DNA of 64,000 nucleotides. Origin: Oxytricha trifallax. Taxonomy: Eukaryota; Ciliophora; Spirotrichea; Sporadotrichida; Oxytrichidae. Within the stretch, counting starts at the first letter, position 1; the number at the start of each line of letters is the position of its first letter. Both the position numbers and the translations under genes were made by a program. Shown here in pieces: positions 25,190 to 36,724 of this stretch. The notes beneath the pieces are model-generated. The model made no database searches. It was given only the letters and a program-made list of their open reading frames with translations, and was not told where the DNA came from. The stretch spans positions 25,100 through 89,099 of the forward strand of contig ARYC01001452.1 in assembly GCA_000711775.1 (NCBI GenBank), in the 5' to 3' direction.

Positions 25190-26765
25190 TCTTTCTTCTT
25201 TTTTTTGTCTTTCTTTTTTGATTTTTATCCATTTTTAATTCTTTCCCTTCTCTAAGTTTTTAATCAATACTCTTTATTAATTCTAATTCCTCCTCTATCT
25301 TGACTTTATCTGGCACATCGTTGTGTGAATGAAGATATTAGAAAGCCCTAACATTTTCCAAGTTAAAAGAAATAAGGACTCCCTTATGCACCTTTACCTA
25401 CACTATCCACGACTGTTGTTTTGAAACCTGGTATTTTAGTGAAACCAAAGCTTGCAAATCTTATGCATACTAATCATCATGTTCTCATTATTGCATACTC
25501 TCTTTGACGATCCATACCTTATCTTATACTCTCTGAAATCCAAATCTGGTATTGAAAGGCTAAATCTATAGAAACCATTTGCTTGTATCGTGTATTTGGT
25601 TTATAGTTTCTAAGGCTTTGATTTGCCCGTCTTTTAAAAATACTTAGTTGACGTTAAATATGCACATATCTAATGATTGTAGCATCCTATAGTAAAACTC
25701 TGAATCTAAAATTTCTAATCCTCTCAAATAGTCTGTAAGCCACTCTTTTTTAGCTTCTAAGCCAAGCTTTTTGGGTTTAAACTTAGTCAAAATATTAAAG
25801 TACTTATCATGAAGTTAGGTTTTAATGTTCATAGATTGCAAGTTCTTGTTGTCTTTAAGGTATTTATATATTTCAGGAAATTAATCTTTGTTACCAAAAG
25901 GCAAATACTACAATTTTTGTTTCTCCTTTTTCCAAATTTTTAATTAATTCTGGGCTTTAAATGACATTTAAGCAAGAGATTAAGTATTTCTTTACTTCTA
26001 TCTTTATTAAGAATCCAGTTTTTGCTTGAAGTTTAAACTTTGCATTCATATCTCCTAGCTCTAGTTATCTATAGAGTATAACTGAATAAACTCTTGCTAT
26101 ACCTCTATGAGTTTTGTATTTATTTAATAAACGTTGTTAAACATTTATAAGCCAACGGTCTAAGTCAGTATTGAATAGAGTTTCAACGTCAACACTACCA
26201 AAGTTAAAAGTGGATTTGTTTAAGCCAATATTTTTTTGTTTTAAAATCAAATCTTTCATCATCATATTCACGCCTTGAGAGTGAGTACTATATAGTTGAA
26301 GAAAAATAGGGATTCTCACCTTTCATAGAGATTTTCTATTCCTTAGCACTTTTTACTTAATTTGTGTAACAGCATCGAAGCTATGTTTATATTCTATTAA
26401 TTTCTCTTGTTAGCCCAAAGACATCCCTTGAATTGCCCCTATAGGATTGTTTACATTCATAATAGCTGCATTACTTTCTTCAATTTCATTGAACTGTACA
26501 AGTCAAATGGATCCAATATGAAAGTTAGTCTCTTGCTTTGTGTATTCTGTGTATGGCTTGTTGTTTCTCTAAGCATATTTTAGAGTTGAGTCTGAGTAGA
26601 TTACCCACATAAGCCATCCTTAGATTAAGATTGCTAATTTATTTACTATTAAGAGGCTATCTGTTGTCTTTGTTGCTAGTTTGATAATTGAACGTTCATT
26701 TATAGTTTAAAATAACTTCTTGAAATCTGATAGTATAATTGTAGAGGGAAAGCAAGTTTTGTAGA
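25190..26765 (-). CDS. Long unrecognised gene; C-terminal part weakly resembles a protein-kinase activation loop
   Basis: Read leftwards with the Gln code: STIILSDFKKLFQTINERSI, LAILIQGWLMWVIYSDSTLK, NNKPYTEYTKQETNFHIGSI, TGA, LVQFNEIEESNAAIMNVNNP, SVDVETLFNTDLDRWLINV, HRGIARVYSVILYRQLELGD, KTGFLIKIEVKKYLISC, EILDSEFYYRMLQSLDMC, then FGFTKIPGFKTTVVDSVGKG and AQGSPYF. The FGFTK...GSPYF order recalls a kinase DFG-to-APE segment, but the Asp of DFG is Ser and I see no clear HRD or glycine loop, so a kinase is only a guess. About 520 codons in all, with TGA in frame at least twice and one or two frame breaks (about 25700 and 25430). Confidence 0.5.
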
Positions 26766-26769
26766 TCTT

Positions 26770-27150
26770 TAAAAAATATTTATAAACAACCTTCAATAAT
26801 TGTCTTCAAATAAAGATCCAAAATTTATTTCCAAAATAAATCATTGATTTAAATTTAATTATAAAGTATATCCATATGCTTTAGCTCAGTATCAGATTAA
26901 CTATAATTACATTAGTTTATTTCTAAATTTATACAGTGATAAAATATTTCTATGAATAATTCTGATTAATCTTTTGATGCAATCAGGGGTTTAAAAGCAA
27001 TTTAACTTAGACTTTTTATAATTAATTAATTTCAAAGCTTACAAAGTCAAGAAATCAAAAATTTCAATTAATTTTGAAACCAATAGTTTAAAATAATTAT
27101 TATCATTAATAAATACAAAATCATAAATTAAATATGACGCTGAATACTAA
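26770..27150. other. AT-rich spacer before the GC-rich island
   Basis: Almost pure A/T with no coding-like frame. Composition changes sharply at about 27150. Confidence 0.6.
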
Positions 27151-27372
27151 ATGGGGTTTGATAAAAGTGGCATGCGCTAAGCTTATTTTTAATGCTCTCT
27201 TGAGATTATTAGAGAATGTGATGCTTTAACATATCCAATCGTGTACAATGATGGTCGGTGCTTCGTGATGGTAGTTGCTGTTGGTGGTATTTGGGGATAG
27301 TAAGTGTGTGCTGCAATGCGAGTTCGAATAGTCGAGAGCCCCTACACGGAGAGGCTGGATGCCATATTATGA

Positions 27373-29557
27373 TTGATGAAGCACAAAAGTCGTATGTCTG
27401 TTTATAATCGCCCCTTGTGTTGCTACTCACGCAATCTGCCGCCACTATGCCAAATTTCTGAGAACTCTCTTGTAGAGAAGGAAATTCCGTCTCCACGACT
27501 TAGAGAAGTTTGCAAATTAGATGAGTCACCTCCCCCGCAACTCTTGCAGAAGTCTGAAATACTATATATAAGAGGACCCATTTTAAAGATGGTTGTGAAA
27601 AACCAATTTGTAGGTGGGGGACTCGATTATCGAATTACCATCAGCTATACTTAAATACCTTGATCCAATTCAAAAGACTTTGAGCTAGTGCAGTCACACA
27701 TCGAAAGTCAATGTCGTGGACCATGCATTGGCGAGAGCTATAGTCGAAGCCGCAATCCTGGACCCCAGACTCAGTAAGAGGTTCAAGTCCATTTTGCGAT
27801 TTTCAAGATCTTAATGTTGAGGTTCAACATTACTGAAAACTTGAAACATACCCTCGATCGGGATAGGACTTCGTTCAACGAAGTGAATGTTCAATCTTTT
27901 GGCGGCCCAAGCAACTTAATACGCGAACGGCTAGGATATCTACCAAATAATGAATTAATCTTAAGGATTATAGCTTCCCAGCTCGATGGAAAGCTCACAC
28001 TATACAAATCAAACTGAGCCAAGCGCTATAAATATAGGCGGTCTTAATGATAAGAGGGCAAGCTGTTCAAATAGTCTTTCGTGTGAGGAGAGCAATAAAA
28101 TTGATCACGCCAGCGCACTTTCATTGAGATCCAGCGAGAAATCTCGCAAAGGCTCTACTCAAATACTCTTGCCCAATCAAAATCCTCTTCGTATCAATGA
28201 ATCAGTAGATGTTTAAGAATCACAGCGTATTGACTAAAACGCTCAATCCGTTCGGGAGCCGTCAGCTTATCTAAATCTCAACTCCGCTGAGAAGCTGGGA
28301 AACCCTCATAACCCGCCATCAAAGCTCCTGAGGAAAAGATGGGTTTATGGGGCAAACCTTACTTGGCTCGACGATGGTGATTTCTCTCGCGATAAGAACT
28401 ATCAAGGAAATATAGCAGTAGGAGAATAGGCTGCAAAGATCAAAGGCATCTCACGGGCTTGTACACTTTCTCTCAAATCAGCTTTTATGGTTATGGGGCA
28501 TTCTATCAACCTAGACCCTACTTATGGAAGAAGAATTCAAATCCAGATTCAGTATGTAGGAACAGCTAACAAAATCGTGGTCGTCTATCATTACCTATCT
28601 AAGAACTTCGACTCAGAGAAGCTGGGACCGATCCATGATTATATCAAGATGCATGGTCTCAAAATTAGCCAGCAAACTATCATAAAATACAAGCGAAATT
28701 GTGCAGGGGTGAATGAAACAGTAAACCCGTTCGCATAGACCGATTTTGAGAAGCCCTCTTTAGATGATTATGGGAATGATTGGTACTTTTCCAAGAAGTA
28801 TCAGCAAGAATGCTTTCAGCCGCACAGAGTAAACTTTAGGAGCATGTGGTTTGAAGGAGCCAAACCCCAGGAGTACATGGATTGTGTAGTTCATGCGATT
28901 AATTATGCAGTGGGATATCGTTGTTTTACTTCACGAGCCCAAGTAATTCATCTTATGAGGAGAAGAATGCATCTGACCTTAGAGCAAACACTTACGTTCA
29001 AGTAATTGAACGGAATCTCTCTTTAAAGCAGCTTAAGGATATCGTGTCGGATGAGTACAATTTATTCACCCCAGAGCTATTTTTCGAATGGGAATACAAA
29101 TAGTCAGACCCTACTCCGCTCAGCTACTTTAAACTATTCATTCCTCTCCAGCAACCGTATTTGCAATGATTTACCGGGACCAGCCTCTTGGCCTCACTTT
29201 TAGCTATACCGTCACCCTTAAGAAATGTGGTTAGGGCGTCGCCCTCTTCGATAGCGCTCGCACAGGATACTTTACACAGGCGTTGAACAATGCACATCCT
29301 TCTGGGACGTAAGGAATTTCCTTAGAAGCATTTACGCAATCCAACTCTGGGTGCTGAAGCCTGACTCGTTAAGCTTCGTCGAGAGAAATAAGCAGAAATT
29401 GTTACTGCAGAGTATCATGAGCGTAGAGCAGTAATTGTAGACTCCTAAGAATGTAAGCCCCAAGCGTAACAAAAAAGCAAGGTCTAAGCAACTGACTATT
29501 AGTAAGAAACATAGGGTAGCCGTTCCCCAAGTTCAGCAAAATCTCAAAGAACGATGA
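27373..29557 (+). CDS. Element-encoded ORF with a Cys-peptidase-like motif
   Basis: Reading TAR as Gln, the plus strand is coding through most of this stretch: 27373-27654, 27814-28000, then one frame from 27986 to about 28980 (330 codons without TGA), then 28975-29170, 29165-29350 and 29350-29557, with one-base frame breaks between. Pieces: RKRWVYGANLTWLDDGDF, NKIVVVYHYLSKNFDSEKLG, FRSMWFEGAKPQEYMDCVVH, AINYAVGYRCFTSRAQVIHL. D-C-V-V-H-A-I-N-Y-A resembles the catalytic Cys region of Josephin- or papain-like peptidases, but the catalytic His partner is not identified. The C-terminus is Lys/Arg/Gln-rich and ends at a TGA. It lies upstream of the small accessory ORF on the same strand. Function is inferred weakly. 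Confidence 0.55.
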
Positions 29558-29759
29558 TCGATTATCTATTTTAATTACACTTATAATATTTTGGATTTAT
29601 CTCTGTTCTTCTCTAGCTGAGGCCACCGGACTCTCTAACAGTATAGGTAATCAGAAGGCGGCTATCGAATGCACCTATTCGCATTCAATTTTAGTGGCTT
29701 GATCCCGAGATAAATTGAAATCATGATGATCCCATAATCAATTACTATTAATACCTAAA

Positions 29760-30500
29760 ATGACAAGTGAGTAAAACCGAGTATCGCTAGACGATCTCTA
29801 GAGGTTCATCAAATCCAAGCAAGAGCTTCATGAGTCATCCCTTAGGAACGGATACTTTCTACCTCATGCAAAGTCTTCAAAAGTCACTGAGGACTATCTA
29901 CTTAAGGTTATCAGGGGAGAGCTATGGTGCCCGCTTTATAAGGACATTCGCCTACAGCCTTGTGCGAGGCCCCCGCCTAAGAAGATTTTGCTTGAGAAAA
30001 TGCAGGAGTCTGTAACAAAGATGCACAAGGATCTCAGCGTAAGCAATCAGTTTCAGCCAAATAAGGCCTAGCTAGTGAGTTTGCTTTCAACGTACTGCCC
30101 GAGAGATGAGAATTTTGCTAAAAGCTACTTGCCTCCGGCTAAAAAAATACTAAACGCAATCAAGACTCTGAAATCGATAGAACTCCTCAGCGGGTTCCTC
30201 ATGAACCTCCCATCCTCGAAAAAGAAACATCGAAAGTGATGCCTTGCTCTTGCTAGGGAGGGCAAGATCGCTGCGAAGATGCAAAAACTAACAGCCCAGA
30301 AAGAGAAACTGGGCCTCACAATGAGTCTACTCGGGCAACCTGAAGAAGGTAGATGCCCGTTCCGTAAGTACATCTAGATTTTATCGCATGCCTATAGATA
30401 AGTAGAGTGCTGGAAAAACTTCTCATAGTCAGCATCAATATCCCACCCCTTAGAAGATGCAGTTTTGATCAGACTAGGTATCCCTGCAAAGCGTTATTGA
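29760..30500 (+). CDS. Small accessory ORF of the GC-rich transposon
   Basis: Starts ATG at 29760 (MTSEQNRVSLDDLQRFIKSK, QELHESSLRNGYFLPHAKSS) and stays in one frame for 246 codons to a TGA at 30498-30500. One TGA lies inside at 30237 between KKHRK and CLALAREGKIAAK. Its N-terminal layout (a helix ending in KSKQEL, then FLP, then VIRGE) resembles the ORF at 38518 that accompanies the other transposase (KSKKEL, FLP, IIRA). It is therefore probably a family-specific partner protein of these transposons. The C-terminal half is Lys/Glu-rich and coiled-coil-like. Its 3' end overlaps the transposase 3' end by 32 bp on opposite strands. Confidence 0.65.
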
Positions 30501-31564
30501 GTTACTAGACGTTCGAATTGCAAAGAAGGCGCACAGTGCCCTTGTTAAGCTTCTCCAAGATTTCTTGGATGCTACATTTGATTTTGGCATCATCCGGCCA
30601 AGGTCCCTTAAAGCTGATGACCCTTTGTTTCCATTCGCGCTTGATTAAGGCTCATAGCCGTTCGATCGAATTCATTGAGCAGCAAGAACAGAGGCTTGAA
30701 GTTGTGGTAAACGCCATAGCTGCCGCTTTGCTATGATGAACTGGTAGATTATCCATCATACAAATAGCATCGATTCGTATTTTTTGCTTTAGGCACTCGA
30801 GAAAATCTCTGAACCGTTCTCCATTTAGGCTATCATCTAAAACCCAATAAGCGCCAAGCCGATCTTATAGCTTATCGCACCAACGATTGGGAAAGAACGG
30901 TACCTCGTGCTAGGAATCGATATTGGTAAGCCCACGCTTGTACCATACCCGACTGATGGTCTGCCAGCAATGAACGGATGTCTCATCTATATAGACCACG
31001 TGCCTGTCCGCTTAAAGCAATTCGGTTATCTCTCGAGCCTTATCGTCTTGCGCTGCTTAAAGTTTCTTTGGGCCCTTGGTCTTTGAACTATACTGATAGG
31101 AGGGCTTCGAATAGGTGATGCCCATACTCGTGTAATAGCGCGCTAAGGTGGTTACAGTAAAGGAGGCCACTCCGTATTTGTCCTTGATTATCTCCGCTCT
31201 TCTGCAAAGGGGCAGGCCAGCCATCTGCTTGAGGGCTTCCAGCGAGCACACCTCCTCCACTTGTTGGTCGTTAAGCACTCGTTTGTGGTTGTGAGCTGAT
31301 AAGTGTCGCCTCCGAATGACTTGGTGGTCATTCTACCGCCACCGCCTAATAATCATCAAGATCGTCGAGACCCGCATGCCTAAGCGTTGACCGATTTCGG
31401 CGTAGCTCTGCCAAATGCGCTCCTCCGAATCCAGGGACTTAAAGCGCAGGTAAATAACGAGACTCTGCAGGAGCTCACTCGAGTCCCTCTTAGTAGGATG
31501 CTTTCGTATGGCAGTCTTTGTATGCTGGGGTCTTGGCAGTATAGGGTCTCTTCGCTTGCGACAT
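30469..31564 (-). CDS. Tc1/mariner-type (IS630 superfamily) DDE transposase
   Basis: Starts MSQAKRPYTAKTPAYK at 31564 and ends at TGA 30469-30471 after NNALQGYLV, about 365 codons, the usual size for Tc1/mariner. N-terminal helix-turn-helix region: WQSYAEIGQRLGMRVSTILM. Catalytic motifs: first Asp in VVYIDETSVHCW, second Asp in ICMMDNLPVHHSK, Glu in NSIERL just before KREW. Three frame breaks (after about residue 18, near 30880 and near 30700) and a TGA exactly at the Trp position of the NPIExxW-type motif (30652-30654) mean this copy is either damaged or affected by sequence errors or recoding. TAG/TAA serve as Gln. Confidence 0.85.
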
Positions 31565-31794
31565 TAGAGATACGCGATAACCTCCTGTGAATTCAGCCTC
31601 GTTTTTTTTGAGGGTGGGACATATTAGCAAAAGCCCTGGTCATGGGAATCTCTTCGCCTTTTCTTATTCCGAAACCCCTAGTCTAACTAAATTTCGCCTT
31701 GCATTAATTTTATTAATAATTATATATGATTTATTTATTTTACATATTCACTCCAAATTTGTATATTTTAAACTATAAGATACAACACAAAATC

Positions 31795-33080
31795 ATGATG
31801 GACAATAAAAAGGTTTTATAAACAAAAGGTGATGATGATAACTCAACTAACAACTACAAAGTCAATGGCAACAACAAGCATCGTAAGAAGTTTGCACAAA
31901 TTATATCTAGGGATACTTAATATTTATCTAGAAAATAAAGTATAACTATGACAAGGAAAAAAGGGGAAAAAGCAATCATTACGGAGGTTCTGGTAATCAG
32001 AATGACAATGGATATGACCCTTACAATTCTGAGGCAAGAAAAATCGATCCATTAATACCGCAAAAACTACAACTATGTCAAGAGTACTTCTTACTATTAG
32101 AATTGAAAAATTTATTATTATTGAAATTATATTACACTAATAATTACAATATTTTTAAATTATTCATTTAAGAAGAGCAAATAAGTCTACAACACCGACC
32201 AAGAGCACCAAGCATCAAGAGGATGGTGGTATTCAATGTCATGGCAACGAATTGACAATTGCCAGACCATAGCAAGTGTTCAAGCGCATAGCCAGATACA
32301 ACACCTTAATTATTGGAGCTCAGAAAGAGTACTATCTCAAACTGATTCGCTATCACTTTATCAAGTATGATGAACCCATGCTTTCTCTCTAGTCTTGTAT
32401 ACTGTGTTTATTATAAATTTCTAGTTAATTTATGCAAATTAAGTCTTTGAGAATGCCTTGCTAGAACCTTGTGTATGTTTGCTTGCTTGGTTACCAAGAA
32501 AGGATACGCTACAGACAAGAGATTCAAGAATGATCATCGATCTGTAAGGTCAATAAATTTCATCTATATCCCTTTTTTATATTATACCCATTGATGACTC
32601 TAAGACTGGAGCACATATTGGTATGATGAAGAAAGTAAGACTAATTGTGAAGAAAATCAAGCCAGAAAACTGCAGCTAAATCATCTGCGATGAGGAAAAG
32701 AGAGACGGTGGTCTCTTGGGAACTAGTAGTGGCAACACTTACACTTCTACAAATTGAGCTGTGTACTACACAGTTCCCAGAGGCAGATATAACTCTTACA
32801 TTGAGAAGACTAACAGTGGAGGAGCAGTCTCCTCTTCTAAGTTTTAAAATTTTGGAAAAAAAGTTCCATAAAATAAGATATGTGAACTAAGCTGCTGTAA
32901 TAACTAATGATGATAGCCAAGCAAAGGTCAAGGATGAGGAAGAAGAGAATCAACATCATGTGACAATCAGCTAGCCAGAGATGATGTCCTTGTGGAGATT
33001 CTGGAAGAAGATTTTGATCAGGAGGATTTAATCTTGAAGACTAAAGAGCAGATTAGATCAATTATTAATATTTAGGTAAG
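31795..33080 (+). CDS. Unrecognised Lys/Asn-rich gene, plus strand, interrupted
   Basis: Possible start at 31795 (MMDNKKVLQTKGDDDNSTNN, NNKHRKKFAQIISRD). Further pieces in shifting frames: SGNQNDNGYDPYNSEARKID (31980-32060), ELTIARPQQVFKRIARYNTL and IIGAQKEYYLKLIRYHFIKY (32250-32375), GMMKKVRLIVKKIKPENCSQ (32610-32680), YYTVPRGRYNSYIEKTNSGG (32765-32825) and EILEEDFDQEDLILKTKEQI (32995-33060). A/T-rich gaps near 32080-32170 and 32390-32580 look like introns or IES. A 7-base direct repeat TATCTAG brackets about 13 bases near 31904-31930. An in-frame TGA (TSTN, TGA, AVYY) is followed by the same frame. No family recognised. Confidence 0.5.
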
Positions 33081-33198
33081 AATAAACATTCCAAAATATT
33101 AAAAAATATATTTTATAAAATACGTTAACAGTTTATTTTATTTGGTAGCAATTATATATCATGTAAAGGAAATACTATATTTATTTTATACTTTGTAA

Positions 33199-33216
33199 TA
33201 TAAACCCCAAAACCCC
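33199..33216 (+). repeat. Telomere-like C4A4C4 sequence, inverted partner at 43580-43594
   Basis: TATAAACCCCAAAACCCC. The first 15 bases recur as an exact inverted copy at 43580-43594. C4A4 is the telomeric unit of hypotrich ciliates and forms the ends of TBE transposons. Here only 15 bases match and the distance is 10.4 kb, so an element end is a hypothesis. Confidence 0.5.
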
Positions 33217-34004
33217 AATTATTAAATGGCATTATATTGAAATTCTGATATTAAAATGCTTTGATAAATTAAAACAATTGAAATATTTGCAAAGGTTATT
33301 AATTAATATAATATGTCGAAAAAATTAAATATATACAGAACACTTACAGTTTTATGGTTTTGTATAAAAACCTTAAATATTTTTTATATGAAAGTTCTCA
33401 ATTTCCTTCTAAAAAAACTAAACAATTACAACTACTCTTGATTATATATTCCAACAGTAATTTCATTACTTTAGCTTTAAACTTTACAATTTATCCATTT
33501 AATTTTGAACTAAAGTCAAACATTAATTATAGTAGACAAATAAATTATCTATACTTTTATATATCAAGGGTTTTGCTTTAAAATTCTTGTTTATTAAATT
33601 TTAATTAAAATCATTACAGTCCTTATAAATTATGCATTCATATTTTAAGCTGTAAAATTATTCAAATAAGAATTAATTTTCTCAAAATGGTCAAATTTAA
33701 AACACAAATTTATAAAAATTAATTGTATTTTTAGTGTAATAATTTTAGAATAAATTTCAAAGTAGAATTTATTTATTTAACTAAGCATTTTGAGAATAAA
33801 TAATTACAGATATATTTATTTCTTTTATAGAGATTGATAAATTCAACTTACTTTAGATTTAAATTAAAAATCTGATCAGTCTTACTTTAATCATATTATT
33901 TTAGTTAAATATTAGGTTTAATGGTTTTCCGCAAATTAATTGCGTACAATTAGCTGAACTGCTAAGATTAAACCATATATAAATCGCCTTCCTTGAGCGA
34001 ACAA

Positions 34005-34017
34005 CCCACTTAGTGGG
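34005..34017. other. Short GC hairpin in AT-rich DNA
   Basis: CCCAC-TTA-GTGGG, a perfect 5-bp stem in otherwise A/T DNA, preceded by a more balanced 60-base patch. It could be part of a small RNA gene; nothing more specific can be said. Confidence 0.3.
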
Positions 34018-34486
34018 GATATATATAAAATGAATTGTTTAAATTTTTTCGATTCGTTTTACGTTTTAAATAATTTAGAAAGTTAAATAGGCTTTTTTGT
34101 AAGAGAAATATTTTTTTAAATAAAAGTAAATTTTTGGTTTAGCAATTTAATTTAAATATTATTTATTTTATACTCACCTTGTACACAATGGATGTTATAA
34201 TTTAATATCCATTCATATTTTAGTTGAATAAAAGACTATCGATGACTCGAACTCCAAAAGTTTTAGCTTCTTAAAATTTTAAATTGTCTAAATTATTATA
34301 AATTTTATGCAATTTGTAATTGATTTAAATAAATAGAAGCGTACATAAATTTATAAATGTGCTCTAATAATTTACGCTTTTTTATTTAAGATTCTTGAGT
34401 TTCTAATAAATTACACTTACAATTTCTATTTATTTACAATAGTTAAATCGATCACACATTTAAACACTAAAAACCTAAATATAATT

Positions 34487-36253
34487 ATGAATTAAAGATA
34501 AACAGAAGTCCTTAGACCTCCCAGTCCAATGAACAAGAATATTGCCAATAATTTATAAGAAAATTCAGATTAAATTACAATAATTAAAGAATAAATAAGT
34601 ATCAAGAGTGGAACAAACCCTATAAAACAACAAATTGACTAGTCTGTGAATTTCTAAGATTCTTAATTTTCTTCATTAAGTTCAAGTGAGTGCCAAGAAA
34701 AAATTACTAATAATTAAAACAAACCAGTTAGTAGTAATATGATTGATGGTTTATTACAAATTTCAACATTTTAAACCCACCAAATTGAGCAAATAAAGAT
34801 AATTAAAGTGGATTAAATTCGAAACCTTAAATTTGAAGAAATGGTTGATATAATGTTTTAAAATGTTGGGAACATTAAATCAATTCTCAACATTCCTTTT
34901 AAAAAGCTTGGTAGAATTATGGAAATTTACAAATTTAGAAAAATCCTGTTTAATTAGTTTAATTGGAACAGAGAATAGATTAATTTTATTTGCATGTGTT
35001 TCAATTAAATAAGCAAATTTAAGCAATGGTTTAGAGTATACTAATAAGATAATTTATTAATTCAGTAATATAATTTACAAAAAATTGCTAGTTAAGAGAA
35101 TTTAAGAAATGAAGAAGAAATGTAAAATAATCATTTTGACAATACCCAAAATTTTGTAAATATAAATTCAACAAATAAATTAGAGAACAATTAAAGCAAT
35201 AATGCTAGTAATAATTATAACTAAAATCAATTCAATAACAACGACAATAGAAAAGTCAGAATTAATTTTATCAAAAACAAAAATTTTATTTAGGAAGAAT
35301 TATGAATCTGCTCTTAGAAAACTAATAATTAAAAAGTTAATTGTTTAATCAGTCCTTATTTATAAATGAATTGAAGACAAATTAAAAGATTAACTTGAAA
35401 ACATATTAAGATTAAATTGTGAACTGACTGAACAGAAGGAAGAAAATATTAAAATATTGCAAAGTTAACAAAGTTTGATTGATGAGACAGAAGTTTTAAT
35501 CTTATAATCAAATAAAATTGGGAAATCAAAAATTAAAAACTCCATAAACCCTTAGTAGTATGACCAAAATTATTTAAGTTGTGATTTCATAGTTCAAAAA
35601 TTTGAATGGGGGACCAAGAGATTCAACAATAAACAAGCTCAATATCAAGGCAATATTAATAACAATTAATTATGGAAAGCTTTAATTTTTGATGCAATAA
35701 TTTTAAATAACAACTAAAAATTCTTAGTAATCGTGATAGATCCTCCATGGAAGAGAACAGGATGCAAATTTAATTATTTAACTCAAAGCAATAAATTTGT
35801 TTTTGATTCTATTCCTTTCGATAAATTACAAGATGATGGATATGTGTTTCTTTGGGTCACAAACACTTAAATGGAGGAGGCTATTCAACTAATGAATTCT
35901 AAAGGGTATGAGAAATGCGATATTTTGGTTTGGATTAAACTTAATGACGACAAGACCCTTTATAATAATATTGGGTACTATTTAAGACATATAGCAGAAT
36001 TTTGTATCATATTCAGAAAAAAAGGGCAATTCAAGTAGCTAAAGTAAAGAACTGTACTCCATTTTCATATAACATCTTGATTGAGAAAGCGAAGAAATCA
36101 TGTCAGAAGCCCGAAAGTTTCTATAAACTAGTTGAGGATTTGGTGCCAGATCACAAGTATCTTGACGTTTTTGCAAGAGAGTGCAACTAGAGGGACAAAT
36201 GGTTTTCAGTGGGAGATTAGTCTATCCAAATGCCTCCAGAACTTAGATAGTGA
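34487..36253 (+). CDS. MT-A70 family adenine-N6 methyltransferase
   Basis: MT-A70 enzymes transfer a methyl group from SAM to N6 of adenine in RNA or DNA; ciliate members make DNA 6mA. Start ATG 34487 (MNQRQTEVLRPPSPMNKNIA); an Asn/Gln-rich N-terminal half of about 270 codons; a coiled, charged middle (DKLKDQLENILRLNCELTEQ); then the catalytic domain with VIDPPWKRTG (the DPPW signature, 35739-35750), DGYVFLWVTNTQMEEAIQLM, YLRHIAEFCIIFRKKG and, at the end, KPESFYKLVEDLVPDHKYLD, VFARECNQRDKWFSVGD. Stop TGA 36251. Two one-base frame breaks (about 35295 and 36020) cancel each other, so start and end share a frame. TGA at 35367 lies in frame within the middle. Nearly full length, about 588 codons. 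The DPPW motif indicates an active-type subunit. Confidence 0.9.
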
Positions 36254-36724
36254 GGATTGCTCAAATAATACAAAAGTCTTTTGAGTAAGTTTTCATCAAT
36301 TATTAAAGATTATATAATTGGCTTCAAAAACTAAAACTTATTTCTTAATTAAGTAATTTAAAATAAAATTTCTATATAAAATTTATTTATAACATTTATT
36401 TTATTGATATTTATTACAATAGAACATTAAATAATATTTAATTATATTTTCTAAATATATTCTCATGCTTAATTTATTTAATTTTATATTTCAAGCTATA
36501 TTTAATTCTTTATTTATAAATTTATTTTAAAGCACTTTTAGTGAAGAATTACCGATTTCTAATTTCATTATATTATTTTTCATTATTTTAAATTGTTTAT
36601 TTTGTAATCTTTGGGAATTATCACTCTATCCCGCAAAACCCAATAATCTTTGATAGATAAATATTATATAATATTAAATTTTATAAACTTTATTTAATTT
36701 TAGGGGTAAGAGATGGTAAAATTG
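36254..36724. other. AT-rich spacer between the methyltransferase and the transposase
   Basis: Convergent 3' ends on both sides; A/T only, no gene. It presumably holds both 3' UTRs. Confidence 0.6.

Larger units (their letters stand above)
27150..31695. mobile_element. GC-rich island, probable DNA transposon with three ORFs
   Basis: Base composition changes abruptly from almost pure A/T to near-balanced at about 27150 and back at about 31695. Inside are a Tc1/mariner-type transposase (minus), a small accessory ORF (plus) and a longer plus-strand ORF. The left edge carries AAATGGGGTTTGATAAAAG and the right edge, inverted, ACTAGGGGTTTCGGAATAAG. These share the GGGGTTT core and most flanking bases, so they may be degenerate inverted ends; no target duplication was established. 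The genes still use TAA/TAG as Gln, so the element is adapted to the ciliate code despite its composition. Confidence 0.7.
33080..34480. other. AT-rich intergenic stretch
   Basis: No coding-like frame. It contains the CCCCAAAACCCC sequence at 33205-33216 and a short perfect hairpin at 34005-34017. Confidence 0.6.

Noticed and set aside
33199-33216. CCCCAAAACCCC as a real chromosome end
   Set aside because: A single short copy inside continuous sequence; no telomeric array on either side.
33354-33581. Plus-strand open frame of 75 codons
   Set aside because: Composition (Phe/Tyr/Asn/Leu from A/T) is that of the surrounding noncoding DNA; no conserved pattern.
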